Shown: positions 51,534-60,766, counted from the first letter of the stretch. The stretch is DNA of 64,000 nucleotides from Microterricola pindariensis (GCF_002936985.1 NZ_MPZN01000002.1:62001-126000), one strand, 5' to 3'. Translations and numbers: made by a program. The notes: generated by a model from the letters alone, not told the origin.

Positions 51534-52676
51534 ATGTTCCTAGCGCTGCGCGAACTCAGGTTCGCCAGAGGGCGCTTCGCACTCATGGGAATCGTGATCG
51601 CGCTGATCGCTGTTCTCGTGGTGCTGCTGTCCGGCCTCTCGACCGGCCTCGTCAACGACGGGGTCTCTGGCCTGAAGTCGATGCCGGCCACGGCGTTCGC
51701 CTTCGACGAGGGCACCATGACGGACAACGCCTTCAGCCGTTCCCTCGTCGATGACGAGCAACTCGAGTACTGGGCGCAGGCCGAGGGCATCGAGTCGGCT
51801 GAGCCGATGGGTGTGAGCATCGTCAACGGGACGAGTGATCAGGGCACGCAGGTCGACCTCACACTCTTCGGCGTCGAGCCCAGCGGGTTCCTCGCCCCTG
51901 AGCTCTCGGAGGGGAGTGGCCTCGGCGCGCCGGACGGCATCGTCGTCTCTGAGACCGCGCGGGCCGCCGGGCTCGAGGTCGGCAGTGTCGTCACCCTGGA
52001 CCGAGTCGGGCTCGATCTCACCGTCGTGGGCTTCACCGCCGGGCAGGCGACCTTCGGCCACGTCGATGTCGCCTATCTGCCGATCGGCACGTGGCGTCTG
52101 ATCGCGTCGAACACGGCCACGCCCGGTGTGCCGACAGAGGCCACGGTACTGGCCGCCGACTACCCGTACTCCAGCGTCGTGGCACTCCGGGCCGCCGCAG
52201 GCTCCTCGATCGACATCGAGGCGGGCGACGACGCAGCCGGCACCATGACGATGCTGCGCACGGAGGCCTTCAACGCCTCACCGGGCTACGAGGCGGAGAC
52301 TCTGACGCTGAGCATGATCCAGGTGTTCCTCTACGCCATCTGCGCGCTCGTCGTCGGGGCCTTCTTCACCGTCTGGACCATCCAGCGCACCCACGAGATC
52401 GCCGTGCTGCGCGCCGTGGGCGCGTCGAGCGGATACCTGCTGCGGGACGGACTCGCCCAGGCCGCCATGCTCCTCGTCGGCTTCACCGCGATCGGCGTTG
52501 CAGCAGGGGTCGGCCTCGGCGCCATCATGCCGGAGGCCATGCCCTTCGAGCTGGAGGCGGCCCCCGTGGCCTTCGCCTCGCTGCTCACCATCGCACTCGG
52601 GCTCCTGGGCGCCGCCGTCGCGGTGCTCCGAATTGCCCGCGTCGACCCGATCACCGCCCTCGGAGGCCAACGATGA
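51534..52676 (+). CDS. ABC transporter permease, FtsX/MacB-like
   Basis: 380 residues from the ATG at 51534 behind AAGGAG. One N-terminal helix (GIVIALIAVLVVLLSGLSTG), a large extracytoplasmic domain to about residue 260 and three C-terminal helices form the FtsX layout. EIAVLRAVGASSGYLLRDGL is the typical cytoplasmic coupling segment. It probably works as a mechanotransmission exporter or lipoprotein/peptide transporter with the following ATPase, whose start overlaps (ATGA). Confidence 0.9.
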   Translation: MFLALRELRFARGRFALMGIVIALIAVLVVLLSGLSTGLVNDGVSGLKSMPATAFAFDEGTMTDNAFSRSLVDDEQLEYWAQAEGIESAEPMGVSIVNGTSDQGTQVDLTLFGVEPSGFLAPELSEGSGLGAPDGIVVSETARAAGLEVGSVVTLDRVGLDLTVVGFTAGQATFGHVDVAYLPIGTWRLIASNTATPGVPTEATVLAADYPYSSVVALRAAAGSSIDIEAGDDAAGTMTMLRTEAFNASPGYEAETLTLSMIQVFLYAICALVVGAFFTVWTIQRTHEIAVLRAVGASSGYLLRDGLAQAAMLLVGFTAIGVAAGVGLGAIMPEAMPFELEAAPVAFASLLTIALGLLGAAVAVLRIARVDPITALGGQR

Positions 52677-53434
52677 CGACACACACCGTGAACACTGCTC
52701 TCACCAACACAGCCCCCACGAGCACCCCGGCGCTGGAGATCACCGACGCCGTGCTCGAGCTGGGTGACGGCGACGGCCGGGTGCGTGCGCTCGACTCCGT
52801 CTCGCTCCGCGTGCAGCCCGGCGAGTTCGTGGCCGTCGTCGGCCCGTCCGGCTCCGGCAAGTCCTCTCTGCTCGCCATCGCGGGGGCGCTGGGCAAGCCG
52901 GACTCCGGGTCCGTGCGTGTGCACGGCACCGACCTGGCCAGCCTCAACCGGGCTGCCGCGGCCCGCTTCCGCCTGCGGAACATCGGCTTCGTCTTCCAGT
53001 CCGGCAACCTGATCCCCGCGCTGAGCGCCGCAGACCAGCTGCGGCTCGTGGCGCGCCTGGCGGGCAACCGTGTGGTCGAGCCGGAGGCGCTGCTGGCCGA
53101 GCTGGGGATGGCGCACCGGGCGGGCCACCGGCCCGGGCAGCTCTCCGGCGGAGAGCGGCAACGGGTCGGCATCGCCCGCGCACTCGTGAACAACCCATCC
53201 CTGCTGCTCGTCGACGAGCCGACGGCCGCCCTGGACAGGGATCGGAGCCAGGAGGTCGTCGCGATCCTCGCCGAACGGGCCAAGCGCTCCGCTGTCGCGG
53301 TTGTGATGGTCACCCACGACCGCGACGTGCTCGGTCACTGTGACCGTGTGCTCGAGATGGTCGACGGCCAGCTCAGCGAGCTCTCCGCAGCAGCGATGGG
53401 ATCGGGAACGGGGCAGTCCTCATGGAACTCCTGA
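52673..53434 (+). CDS. ABC transporter ATP-binding protein, MacB/LolD-like
   Basis: A 253-residue ATPase with Walker A VGPSGSGKSSL, Q-loop FVFQSGNLIP, signature LSGGERQRVGIARAL and Walker B LLLVDEPTAALD. A Thr/Asn-rich leader of about 20 residues precedes the ABC domain. It energises the FtsX-like permease upstream. Its 3' end overlaps the next gene by 13 bases. Confidence 0.92.
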   Translation: MTTHTVNTALTNTAPTSTPALEITDAVLELGDGDGRVRALDSVSLRVQPGEFVAVVGPSGSGKSSLLAIAGALGKPDSGSVRVHGTDLASLNRAAAARFRLRNIGFVFQSGNLIPALSAADQLRLVARLAGNRVVEPEALLAELGMAHRAGHRPGQLSGGERQRVGIARALVNNPSLLLVDEPTAALDRDRSQEVVAILAERAKRSAVAVVMVTHDRDVLGHCDRVLEMVDGQLSELSAAAMGSGTGQSSWNS

Positions 53435-53784
53435 AGAACATCATCCTCGCCGTGCACATCATCGGCGTGGCGAGCCTGCTGGGCGGGGCGCTCGTGCAGA
53501 TGCCCGGCGCGCGGCGGGGCGAGTCCCGCATCATCCCGGCGATCAGGCACGGCGCCTGGACGATGCTGGCCACCGGTGTGCTGCTCGTCGGCCTGCAGTA
53601 CCCGCTCGGCAACGAGGTCAACAACGTCAAGATCACGGCGAAGCTGGCCGTCCTGCTCGCGATCATCGTCGTCATGCTGCTCAATCGCCGCCGCGAGACG
53701 CTCGCCCGCTGGGTGATTCCGACGCTGGCCGGCCTGACCGTTGCCAACGTCGTGATGGCCACGGCCTGGACCGCATACCGCTAG
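53422..53784 (+). CDS. Small four-helix membrane protein
   Basis: A 120-residue protein with four hydrophobic segments: NIILAVHIIGVASLLGGALV, WTMLATGVLLVGLQ, KLAVLLAIIVVMLL and VIPTLAGLTVANVVMATAW. I do not recognise a named function. It overlaps the ABC ATPase gene and is probably co-transcribed with the TetR-controlled pair. A strong terminator follows. Confidence 0.78.
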   Translation: MELLKNIILAVHIIGVASLLGGALVQMPGARRGESRIIPAIRHGAWTMLATGVLLVGLQYPLGNEVNNVKITAKLAVLLAIIVVMLLNRRRETLARWVIPTLAGLTVANVVMATAWTAYR

Positions 53785-53815
53785 CGTTTCGGGCCCCGCA
53801 CGGGGCCTCAACACC

Positions 53816-53850
53816 AAGTGGGGCCAGATTCAAAGAATCTGGCCCCACTT
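53816..53850. terminator. Intrinsic-type terminator
   Basis: The arms AAGTGGGGCCAGATTC (53816-53831) and GAATCTGGCCCCACTT (53835-53850) are perfect, with loop AAA and TTCGTT after. It ends the ABC/membrane protein operon. Confidence 0.75.
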
Positions 53851-53910
53851 TTCGTTGTCACCGCCGCGCCGCGGATGCCGCGGCATCCCACCCCCGCCCC
53901 ACAACCACCT

Positions 53911-53966
53911 CGAGACTGCGCGACTTGTAGTTCAACTGGCTGTGAACTACAAGTCGCGCAGTCTCG
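53911..53966. repeat. 56-bp palindromic repeat, copy C
   Basis: Left arm CGAGACTGCGCGACTTGTAG then TTC, right arm GAACTACAAGTCGCGCAG then TCTCG; 23 bp perfect pairing. The 10-base loop is AACTGGCTGT. A C-rich run precedes it on + (from 53889) and a purine-rich run follows to 53999. It separates convergent genes. Confidence 0.8.
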
Positions 53967-54005
53967 ATGAAGGAGGAGAGGGAGGAGGGGGAGGAGAGGC
54001 GCCGC

Positions 54006-55214
54006 CTAGACGGCGAAGAGGCGCTGCAGGCGCTGCACGCCCTCGAGCAGCGGGGCGTCGCCGAGCGCGTAGCTCAGGCGCACGAAGCCGCTCGGGCCGA
54101 ACGCCTCACCGGGCACGACGGCGACCTCGGCCTTGTCCAGGATCAGGTCGGCCAGCTCGAGCGAGGTGGTCGGCGTGACGCCGGCCCACTCCCGGTTCAG
54201 CAGCCCGGTGACATCCGGGTACACGTAGAAGGCGCCCTCCGGCGTCGGCACGTTCATGCCCTCGATCTTCGACAGCTCCGACACGATCAGCTTGCGGCGG
54301 CGGTCGAAGGCGGTGCGCATCTCGGTGACGGCGTCCTGCGGGCCGGTCAGGGCCTCGATGGCGGCGCGCTGCGAGATGTTGGAGACGTTCGAGCTCAGGT
54401 GCGACTGCAGGTTGGCCGCGCCCTTGATGGCGTCGGCAGGGCCGACCATCCAGCCCACGCGCCAGCCGGTCATGGCGTAGGTCTTGGCGACGCCGTTGAC
54501 CAGGATGGTGCGGTCGGCGAGCTCCGGCACGGCCTCGACGATCGAGACGGCCTTGACGCCGTCGTAGGTGAGGTTCTGGTAGATCTCGTCGCTGATGACC
54601 CAGAGGCCGTTCTCCAGCGCCCACTCGCCGATGGCCTTGGTCTGCTCGGGGGAGTAGACGGAGCCGGTCGGGTTGGACGGCGAGACGAAGAGCAGCACCT
54701 TGGTGCGCGGGGTGCGCGCCGCTTCCAGCTGCTCGACGGTGACGAGGTAGTTCTGGTCGCTGCCGGCGAAGACGTCGACCTGGCGGCCACCGGCCAGCTT
54801 GATGGCCTCGGGGTAGGTGGTCCAGTACGGCGTCGGCACGAGAACCTCGTCGCCCGGGTCGAGCAGCGTCTGGAACGCCTGGTAGACGGCCTGCTTGCCG
54901 CCGTTGGTGACGATCACCTGGCTGGGGGAGACCTCGAGGCCCGAGTCGCGCAGCGTCTTCGCTGCAATCGCCTCGCGCAGCTCCGGCAGTCCGGCGGCCG
55001 GGGTGTAGCGGTAGTTCTTGGGATCGCGCACGGCGGCCAGCGCGGCCTCGACGATGTGCGCCGGGGTGGCGAAGTCGGGCTCGCCGGCGGCATAACTGAT
55101 CACCGGGCGGCCCTCCGCCTGAAGGGCCTTGGCCTTGCCGTCAACCTTGAGGGTCGCCGATTCGGCGATTGCGGCGATACGGGCTGAGATACGCGTAGTT
55201 TCGGTCACGGTCAC
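54006..55214 (-). CDS. Aspartate-type aminotransferase (class I)
   Basis: A 402-residue fold-type I PLP enzyme. The aldimine Lys is in [18 protein letters not shown], with [34 protein letters not shown] and the C-terminal [12 protein letters not shown]-terminal [16 protein letters not shown] is typical of the AspC/Thermus type. It interconverts aspartate and oxaloacetate with 2-oxoglutarate, and may accept prephenate or other amino acids. It is monocistronic and faces repeat copy C. Confidence 0.92.
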   Translation of the reverse strand: MTVTETTRISARIAAIAESATLKVDGKAKALQAEGRPVISYAAGEPDFATPAHIVEAALAAVRDPKNYRYTPAAGLPELREAIAAKTLRDSGLEVSPSQVIVTNGGKQAVYQAFQTLLDPGDEVLVPTPYWTTYPEAIKLAGGRQVDVFAGSDQNYLVTVEQLEAARTPRTKVLLFVSPSNPTGSVYSPEQTKAIGEWALENGLWVISDEIYQNLTYDGVKAVSIVEAVPELADRTILVNGVAKTYAMTGWRVGWMVGPADAIKGAANLQSHLSSNVSNISQRAAIEALTGPQDAVTEMRTAFDRRRKLIVSELSKIEGMNVPTPEGAFYVYPDVTGLLNREWAGVTPTTSLELADLILDKAEVAVVPGEAFGPSGFVRLSYALGDAPLLEGVQRLQRLFAV

Positions 55215-55328
55215 AGCCTAAACGGTGCTCCATGCGCCGCGCCTCATGTGACACCCTGCGCCGTCGCGGATGCCGCGCACGCCCGGCCCGGAATCGGCCC
55301 AACAGCCGGCACGGCGTAGCGTGGAGGC

Positions 55329-56150
55329 ATGCACCGCCGTGCCCCCGAGTCCGCCACCCCCGCACGGGGCCAACAGACTCCCGCGGCGCCACAAGCGGCC
55401 TCGGCGGGCCAGGGCGGCGCGCTCGAGCGGGGCGCCGCGCGCCCGCGCCCGTTGCGGGTCGGGCTCGGCGTGTACCGGCTCGCCCTGGCCGGCCTCGAGC
55501 TGCTCGCGCTGTTCGGCAACTTCAACTACGTGCTCGGCTTCTCGTCTTTCGCGACGAACAACTTCTTCAGCTACTTCACCATCCAGTCGGCGATGCTGGC
55601 CGTCGTCATGCTGATCGCGGGCGGCATCGCGGCCCTGTTGCGCGAGCGCGACCCGCACTGGCTCAGCATCATGCGCACGGTGGTGATGTGTTACCTGCTG
55701 GTCTCCGGCATCGTCTTCGCCGTGATCGTCGCTCAGGCCTCGACCCGGGCGTACCGGGTCGACGTGCCCTGGTCAGACACGCTGCTGCACTTCGTCGTGC
55801 CCGCGCTGGCGCTGGTGGGCTGGTTCGTCGATGCAGTGATCAGCCCCCGCAGCGACCCGATGCCGTGGTCGACGCTCGGCTGGGTGCTGCCGTTCCCGGT
55901 GGCGTGGCTCATCTTCACGCTGATCCGCGGGGCGGATGTCGGCTGGTACCCGTACTTCTTCCTCGACCCGGCGCAGGTCGGCGGGGCGCTGGGGATCGCC
56001 TTCTACTGCCTGCTCGTGCTCGGCATCTTCCTCGGTGTCGCCGCGATGCTGGTCGCGGTCAGCCGCCGCATCACGGCGCGGGCGACGAAGCTCAGGGAGC
56101 GCCTGCTCCGGGAGCAAACGGGGCAAGTGCCGCCAGCACCCGCGCGCTGA
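55329..56150 (+). CDS. Pr6Pr family membrane protein
   Basis: A 273-residue protein with six helices after a polar, Ala-rich N-terminus of about 45 residues. Segments FNYVLGFSSFATNNFFSYFT, DTLLHFVVPALALVGWF and DVGWYPYFFLDPAQVGG are typical of the bacterial Pr6Pr (FAR-17a/AIG1-like) family of unknown function. Its 3' end overlaps the oppositely oriented amine oxidase gene by 59 bases. Confidence 0.85.
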   Translation: MHRRAPESATPARGQQTPAAPQAASAGQGGALERGAARPRPLRVGLGVYRLALAGLELLALFGNFNYVLGFSSFATNNFFSYFTIQSAMLAVVMLIAGGIAALLRERDPHWLSIMRTVVMCYLLVSGIVFAVIVAQASTRAYRVDVPWSDTLLHFVVPALALVGWFVDAVISPRSDPMPWSTLGWVLPFPVAWLIFTLIRGADVGWYPYFFLDPAQVGGALGIAFYCLLVLGIFLGVAAMLVAVSRRITARATKLRERLLREQTGQVPPAPAR

Positions 56151-57624
56151 ACTCCTCGTCGGAGAGTGCTCCGAGCTCGGCCGCGAACTCGGCGGCAATC
56201 GTTCCGACCAGCACGGGCGAGCCGGTGAGCGGGGAGAGGTTGGTCCAGTAGGCGATGGGGCTGCGCTCCGGCTCCGGCACCGGGGTGGCGTCGGGAAGCG
56301 CGCCGGATGGCTCATCGGATGCCGTTGTGGGCGGCGTGGTGCCATCCTCCGACGCGATGACCGGCCCGATCGTGCTGAGCATCGTGGCATCCGTCGCCCA
56401 GAACGCCTCGTCGAACTGCAGCCAGACGGTGTCGACCGTGCCCATGCCGAGCTCGCCGATCGCGTCGAGCTTCCAGCTGGGCAGTGCGGGCTCGAACAGC
56501 GTGGTGTCCTGTTGCAGCACGCCGAGGGGGATTGTCACGAGCACGCGGTCGGTGCGGAGCGATTCGCCGTGCGCCAGGCGCAGGCTCACACCGGTGTCGT
56601 CCCACATGATGGTCGCGACGGGGCTGCCCACCAGCACATCGAGGCCGTCGGCCAGCGAGCTGATCAGGCCGCCGAGGCCCTGCGCCGAACCGGTCACGAT
56701 CTCGGTCATCGACGCGGCCCTGGCCAGCAGCGGGTCGAGCTGCTGGGCGGAGACCAGGTCTGCGGATGCCCCGGCCGCCGGTTGCAGCACGGTGGTGAGC
56801 TCGTGCCCGAGCCAATCGATCGGGGCAACCCCGTTCGCGTCGGGCTCGGTGCCGAGCGCGGCAGCCACGCCGGACTCGGTCAGCGCCTCGGCGACGGAGC
56901 TGTCCGGCTCGTGGCCCGATGCCCACTCGCCCGCCGAGGCGAGCGCCTTGCTGCCCGTGTCGGACGGGCCGACGACGGTGCCGGCGCCGGTGCGCACCTC
57001 GGGGGTGCGGGCGAATGGCTGGGTGCCGACGCCGGCGAGGGCCAGCTGGCCGGCGAGCATGCTGGAGGAATCGCTGAGGAAGAGCGGGCCGAGCTCGACG
57101 GGCACGGGCCAGTGGTCGTCGACCATGCTCTGGATGCGGCCGCCGAGGCGATCGCGGGCCTCCACCACGACGACGTCGAAGCCGGACTCGCGCAGCGCCC
57201 GAGCGGCGGTGAGCCCGGCGATGCCGGCGCCGATGACCGCGATGCGCTCGCCGCGCTCCGCGACATCCGAGATGTCGAGCGCCGCACGCACGCCGGAGCC
57301 CTGGGCGCCCTGTACGGTGCCCGGGAAGTCGCTGGCCGTGGCCTCGCCGGCGAAGAACAACCGGTCGTCGAGCGAGCGCCGCAGCTGCACGCGCTGCTCG
57401 TCGGTGTTGTCGACGCGGGGGTAGCTGAACGCGCCGCGCGCGAAGGGATCGGTGCCCCAGTTGGAGCGCTGCAGCCGGATCGGCTGGGGCACGCCGGTGG
57501 GCAGTGGGGGCGCGGGAGTGCGCGTCGGGGTTGGCGTCGGGCTCGGCGGGGCCGGGGTGCAGGCGGTGAGCGCCAGCAGCGTGATGGCCGAGGCGGAGCC
57601 GATCAGAAAGTCACGACGTTTCAT
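56092..57624 (-). CDS. Exported flavin amine oxidase with permuted C-terminal FAD block
   Basis: A 510-residue protein. It starts with a Tat-like signal MKRRDFLIGS and a lipobox LTAC (Cys22), then a Pro/Thr linker. Residues 55-115 (SNWGTDPFARGAFSYP; FAGEATASDFPGTVQGA; GSGVRAA) are the block that normally forms the C-terminus of monoamine oxidases. Only then comes the dinucleotide motif AVIGAGIAGLTAARAL (129-144) and RDRLGGRI. The protein ends at LAALAPFAPG, which in normal family members is followed by the moved block. The catalytic fold may therefore be circularly permuted. The start ATG at 57624 leaves no room for another reading. Substrate unknown. Confidence 0.85.
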   Translation of the reverse strand: MKRRDFLIGSASAITLLALTACTPAPPSPTPTPTRTPAPPLPTGVPQPIRLQRSNWGTDPFARGAFSYPRVDNTDEQRVQLRRSLDDRLFFAGEATASDFPGTVQGAQGSGVRAALDISDVAERGERIAVIGAGIAGLTAARALRESGFDVVVVEARDRLGGRIQSMVDDHWPVPVELGPLFLSDSSSMLAGQLALAGVGTQPFARTPEVRTGAGTVVGPSDTGSKALASAGEWASGHEPDSSVAEALTESGVAAALGTEPDANGVAPIDWLGHELTTVLQPAAGASADLVSAQQLDPLLARAASMTEIVTGSAQGLGGLISSLADGLDVLVGSPVATIMWDDTGVSLRLAHGESLRTDRVLVTIPLGVLQQDTTLFEPALPSWKLDAIGELGMGTVDTVWLQFDEAFWATDATMLSTIGPVIASEDGTTPPTTASDEPSGALPDATPVPEPERSPIAYWTNLSPLTGSPVLVGTIAAEFAAELGALSDEEFSARVLAALAPFAPGAGAP

Positions 57625-57855
57625 CGTTGCGCCGGTGGCGCGCCCCTTTCTTCCGCCCGGAGTTCGGCCCGTTTTACCAGACGGCCGTGATCAACGGTAC
57701 TCCACGGGCCCGCATCCGCTCAGCTTTACAGGCTCGCCGCTGTGACCTACACTTGGTCGAGGTTGTTGAATCCGCCAAGCTTTTTTGCGCCTATTTTCGT
57801 GCTGAAACTCTGTTTCGGGTGCGGAGGAGTGCGCGGGCCAGGCGGACGAGACCGG

Positions 57856-57861
57856 TAGAAT
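57856..57861 (+). promoter_or_regulatory. Predicted -10 element before tRNA-Trp
   Basis: TAGAAT in the context GGTAGAATG lies 55 bases before the tRNA. I see no consensus -35 box 17 bases upstream. The 290-base region from 57625 holds no other gene that I can support. Confidence 0.35.
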
Positions 57862-57915
57862 GTCTCAAGTGGGGTGCTCGCAGAGATGCGGGTGTAACAC
57901 TGAAGGCAAGCCCTT

Positions 57916-57988
57916 AGGGCGGTGGCTCAATTGGTAGAGCAGCGGTCTCCAAAACCGCAGGTTGCAGGTTCGAGTCCTGTCCGCCCTG
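57916..57988 (+). tRNA. tRNA-Trp (CCA)
   Basis: A 73-base cloverleaf: acceptor arms AGGGCGG and CCGCCCT, D-arm GCTCAATTGGTAGAGC, anticodon stem-loop GCGGT-CTCCAAA-ACCGC with anticodon CCA, and T-arm GCAGGTTCGAGTCCTGT. The discriminator is G. CCA is not fully encoded (CA follows). It precedes secE, the usual place in actinobacteria. Confidence 0.95.
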
Positions 57989-58030
57989 CAAGTCGGTGTG
58001 CATGCGCCGGCCCACGAAAGGTGTAATCAG

Positions 58031-58306
58031 GTGGCCCGAAAAGTTATCGACGAACCCGGTGAGGATGTCGTCGCGAACGCCAAGAAAGACCGCGAGATCA
58101 AGCGCGGACCTTTCGCGCGGGTCAGCCTCTTTATCAAGCAGGTCCTGACTGAGCTCAAGAAGGTCGTCACCCCGACCCGCAAGGAACTGCTCAGCTACAC
58201 CGGCGTCGTGCTGGTGTTCGTCGCCATCATGATGGCTCTGGTGTACGCCATGGACTGGGTGTTCGCACTCGGCGTGACGTGGGTCTTCGGTACTCCAGCG
58301 GGATAG
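58031..58306 (+). CDS. secE: Preprotein translocase subunit SecE
   Basis: 91 residues from GTG 58031. A charged cytoplasmic N-terminus is followed by SLFIKQVLTELKKVVTPTRK and a single membrane helix (VVLVFVAIMMALVYAMDWVF), the SecE core. It stabilises SecY in the translocon. It is followed by nusG, the standard order. Confidence 0.93.
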   Translation: MARKVIDEPGEDVVANAKKDREIKRGPFARVSLFIKQVLTELKKVVTPTRKELLSYTGVVLVFVAIMMALVYAMDWVFALGVTWVFGTPAG

Positions 58307-58413
58307 TTCCACTGGATGCCGGATTCGGTTTTCGCGGCGAATGCGCCCAGATGCGCATCACGGAAACCAAGCGGCAACAGCGAACAACGCAATACACGAA
58401 GGATTGAGATTTA

Positions 58414-59337
58414 GTGTCTAAGACTGAGTACGAAGACGCCGACTGGGCGACCGCTGCAGAGCAGTCCGCTGAGGAGGACGAGGCCCAGGAGGGCAACATC
58501 CTCGCCGAGGCCGAAGAGTCTGTCGAGCCCGCTGAGCACATCGCCGTACACGTTCTCGATGAGAACGAGGTTGCGGTCGATCTGGATGCCGCCCTCGACG
58601 CGCTCGTCGAGTCGAGCGACCCCGAGGCCGACGCCGTCGTGGACGACGCACTCGACATTGATTCCGCCGATGAGGCCGAGGCCGCCGTTGAGGCCGTCGA
58701 GGACGAAGAAGCCGAGGCAGACCCGTACGAGGAGTTCCGCCAGGACCTCCGCTTCCTGCCGGGCAAGTGGTACGTCATCCACTCCTACGCCGGCTTCGAG
58801 CGCCGCGTGAAGCAGAACATCGAGAACCGCAAGGCGTCGATGGCCATGGAAGATTACATCTACCAGGTCGAGGTCCCGATGGAAGATGTCGTCGAGATCA
58901 AGAACGGCCAGCGCAAGATGGTCACCCGTGTGCGCATCCCCGGCTACGTGCTGGTGCGCATGGACCTCAACGAGGACAGCTGGTCTGTCGTGCGCCACAC
59001 CCCCGGTGTGACCGGCTTCGTCGGCAACGCGCACAACCCGACGCCGCTGCGTTTCGAAGAGGCCTTCGGCATGCTGAAGAGCCTCGTCGAGATCAAGGAC
59101 GTCCCGGCTGCCAAGGGCGGCAAGGGCGGCGCGGTCAAGGGCGCGCAGCGCGTGCTGCAGGCCGAGGTCGACTTCGAGATCGGCGAGACCATCACGATCA
59201 AGGAGGGCTCGTTCGCGGGTCTTCCCGGATCGATCAGCGAGATCAAGCCGGAGAGCGGCAAGCTCATCGTGCTCGTCTCCCTGTTCGAGCGTGAGACGCC
59301 GGTCGAGCTCAGCTTCGACCAGGTCACCAAGCTCTAG
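58414..59337 (+). CDS. nusG: Transcription termination/antitermination factor NusG
   Basis: 307 residues from GTG 58414. The first ~105 residues are very acidic (many Glu, Asp and Ala) and are an extension beyond the ~180-residue Escherichia coli protein. The NGN domain begins at GKWYVIHSYAGFERRVKQNI and the KOW domain includes IGETITIKEGSFAGLPGSIS. It links RNA polymerase to Rho and ribosomes. Acidic extensions are common in actinobacterial NusG. Confidence 0.95.
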   Translation: MSKTEYEDADWATAAEQSAEEDEAQEGNILAEAEESVEPAEHIAVHVLDENEVAVDLDAALDALVESSDPEADAVVDDALDIDSADEAEAAVEAVEDEEAEADPYEEFRQDLRFLPGKWYVIHSYAGFERRVKQNIENRKASMAMEDYIYQVEVPMEDVVEIKNGQRKMVTRVRIPGYVLVRMDLNEDSWSVVRHTPGVTGFVGNAHNPTPLRFEEAFGMLKSLVEIKDVPAAKGGKGGAVKGAQRVLQAEVDFEIGETITIKEGSFAGLPGSISEIKPESGKLIVLVSLFERETPVELSFDQVTKL

Positions 59338-59374
59338 CCACACCAGAGCAACCCACAGATTTCCAGCCCACCGT

Positions 59375-59421
59375 CGCTCGGAGCGTCCGAGCGAACGGGA
59401 GAGTGCTCCGGCTTCCGGAGC
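59375..59421 (+). promoter_or_regulatory. Two small hairpins in the nusG-rplK gap
   Basis: CGCTCGGA/TCCGAGCG (59375-59393) and GCTCCGG/CCGGAGC (59405-59421) each have 3-base loops and lie just before the ribosome site of rplK. They could form an RNA-binding site for ribosomal protein L1 or an attenuator; this is inference. Confidence 0.4.
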
Positions 59422-59445
59422 GTTCGATAAGAAAGAGAGAAAACA

Positions 59446-59874
59446 ATGGCACCGAAGAAGAAGGTTACTGGTCTGATCAAGCTTCAGATCAAGGCCGGCG
59501 CCGCAAACCCGGCCCCGCCCATCGGCCCGGCCCTGGGTCAGCACGGCGTGAACATCATGGAGTTCTGCAAGGCGTACAACGCGGCGACCGAGGCCCAGCG
59601 CGGCAACGTCATCCCCGTTGAGATCACCGTGTACGAGGACCGCTCCTTCACCTTCATCCTGAAGACCCCGCCCGCCGCGGAGCTCATCAAGAAGGCTGCA
59701 GGCGTTGCCAAGGGTTCGGGTACCCCCCACACCGTCAAGGTCGCAAACCTCAGCCCCGCTCAGGTGCGCGAGATCGCCGAGATGAAGATGGTTGACCTCA
59801 ACGCCAACGACCTCGACGCCGCTGACAAGATCATCGCGGGCACCGCTCGCTCGATGGGCATCACGGTCGGCTAA
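59446..59874 (+). CDS. rplK: 50S ribosomal protein L11
   Basis: A 142-residue protein of normal family length. It starts [20 protein letters not shown], has [20 protein letters not shown], and the C-terminal RNA-binding domain ends [11 protein letters not shown]. It binds the GTPase-centre rRNA. AAGAAAGAG precedes the ATG. Confidence 0.97.
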   Translation: MAPKKKVTGLIKLQIKAGAANPAPPIGPALGQHGVNIMEFCKAYNAATEAQRGNVIPVEITVYEDRSFTFILKTPPAAELIKKAAGVAKGSGTPHTVKVANLSPAQVREIAEMKMVDLNANDLDAADKIIAGTARSMGITVG

Positions 59875-59950
59875 GGCCAACCCCCTCCAACTTTCACTCG
59901 TGGCAGCGCCCGCCAGGCGCAGATGACCACATTCTCTCAAGGAGAACAAC

Positions 59951-60640
59951 ATGGCACAGAAGTCAAAGGCCTACCGGGCCGCGGCCGAGAAGATCGAAGC
60001 CGACAAGTTCTACACCCCCACCGAGGCAGTCACGCTTGCCAAGGAGACCGGTTCCGCCAAGTTCAACAGCACGGTTGAGGTTGCCCTCAAGCTGGGTGTT
60101 GACCCCCGCAAGGCAGACCAGATGGTGCGCGGCACCGTCATCCTGCCCCACGGCACCGGCAAGACCGCTCGCGTCATCGTGTTCGCAACGGGCCCCGCGG
60201 CTGAGGCAGCTATCGCTGCCGGCGCCGACGAGGTCGGTGGCGACGAGCTGATCGAGAAGGTGGCCGCTGGCTACACCGCTTTCGACTCGGCTGTCTCGAC
60301 CCCCGAGCTCATGGGCAAGGTCGGTCGTCTCGGTAAGGTCCTCGGCCCGCGCGGCCTCATGCCGAACCCGAAGACCGGAACCGTGACGCCGGATGTGGCC
60401 AAGGCCGTCTCCGACATCAAGGGTGGAAAGATCGAGTTCCGCGTCGACAAGCACTCCAACGTGCACTTCGTCGTCGGCAAGGCGGCCTTCTCGGCCGAGC
60501 AGCTCGATGAGAACATCAAGGCCGCTCTCGAGGAGATCGTTCGCCTCAAGCCGTCCAGCTCCAAGGGCCGCTACATCCAGAAGGGCGCTGTGTCGACCAC
60601 GTTCGGCCCCGGCATCCCCCTGGACGTCAACGCCATCTAG
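59951..60640 (+). CDS. rplA: 50S ribosomal protein L1
   Basis: A 229-residue protein with [20 protein letters not shown] and [20 protein letters not shown], the RNA-binding core of L1. It is part of the L1 stalk of the large subunit and in many bacteria represses the rplK-rplA transcript. CAAGGAGAA precedes the ATG. The hairpin at 60657 ends the operon. Confidence 0.97.
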   Translation: MAQKSKAYRAAAEKIEADKFYTPTEAVTLAKETGSAKFNSTVEVALKLGVDPRKADQMVRGTVILPHGTGKTARVIVFATGPAAEAAIAAGADEVGGDELIEKVAAGYTAFDSAVSTPELMGKVGRLGKVLGPRGLMPNPKTGTVTPDVAKAVSDIKGGKIEFRVDKHSNVHFVVGKAAFSAEQLDENIKAALEEIVRLKPSSSKGRYIQKGAVSTTFGPGIPLDVNAI

Positions 60641-60656
60641 TCTCACCGCTTCATTC

Positions 60657-60688
60657 GAAGGGCCCGTCGCGCAAGCGGCGGGCCCTTC
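60657..60688 (+). terminator. Terminator after rplA
   Basis: The arms GAAGGGCCCGTCGC (60657-60670) and GCGGCGGGCCCTTC (60675-60688) with loop GCAA form a 14-bp stem with one mismatch. TGCGTTG follows. Confidence 0.75.
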
Positions 60689-60766
60689 TGCGTTGCCGGA
60701 TGCCGTCGCCGCCCCGTCGGCGCGAGGTCACGCCCTCCTCCGTCGGCGCGAGGGCGTCCCCTCCTC

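Noticed and set aside
57782-57790. T-run TTTTTTG upstream of tRNA-Trp as a terminator
   Set aside because: No stable hairpin precedes the T-run on the plus strand.
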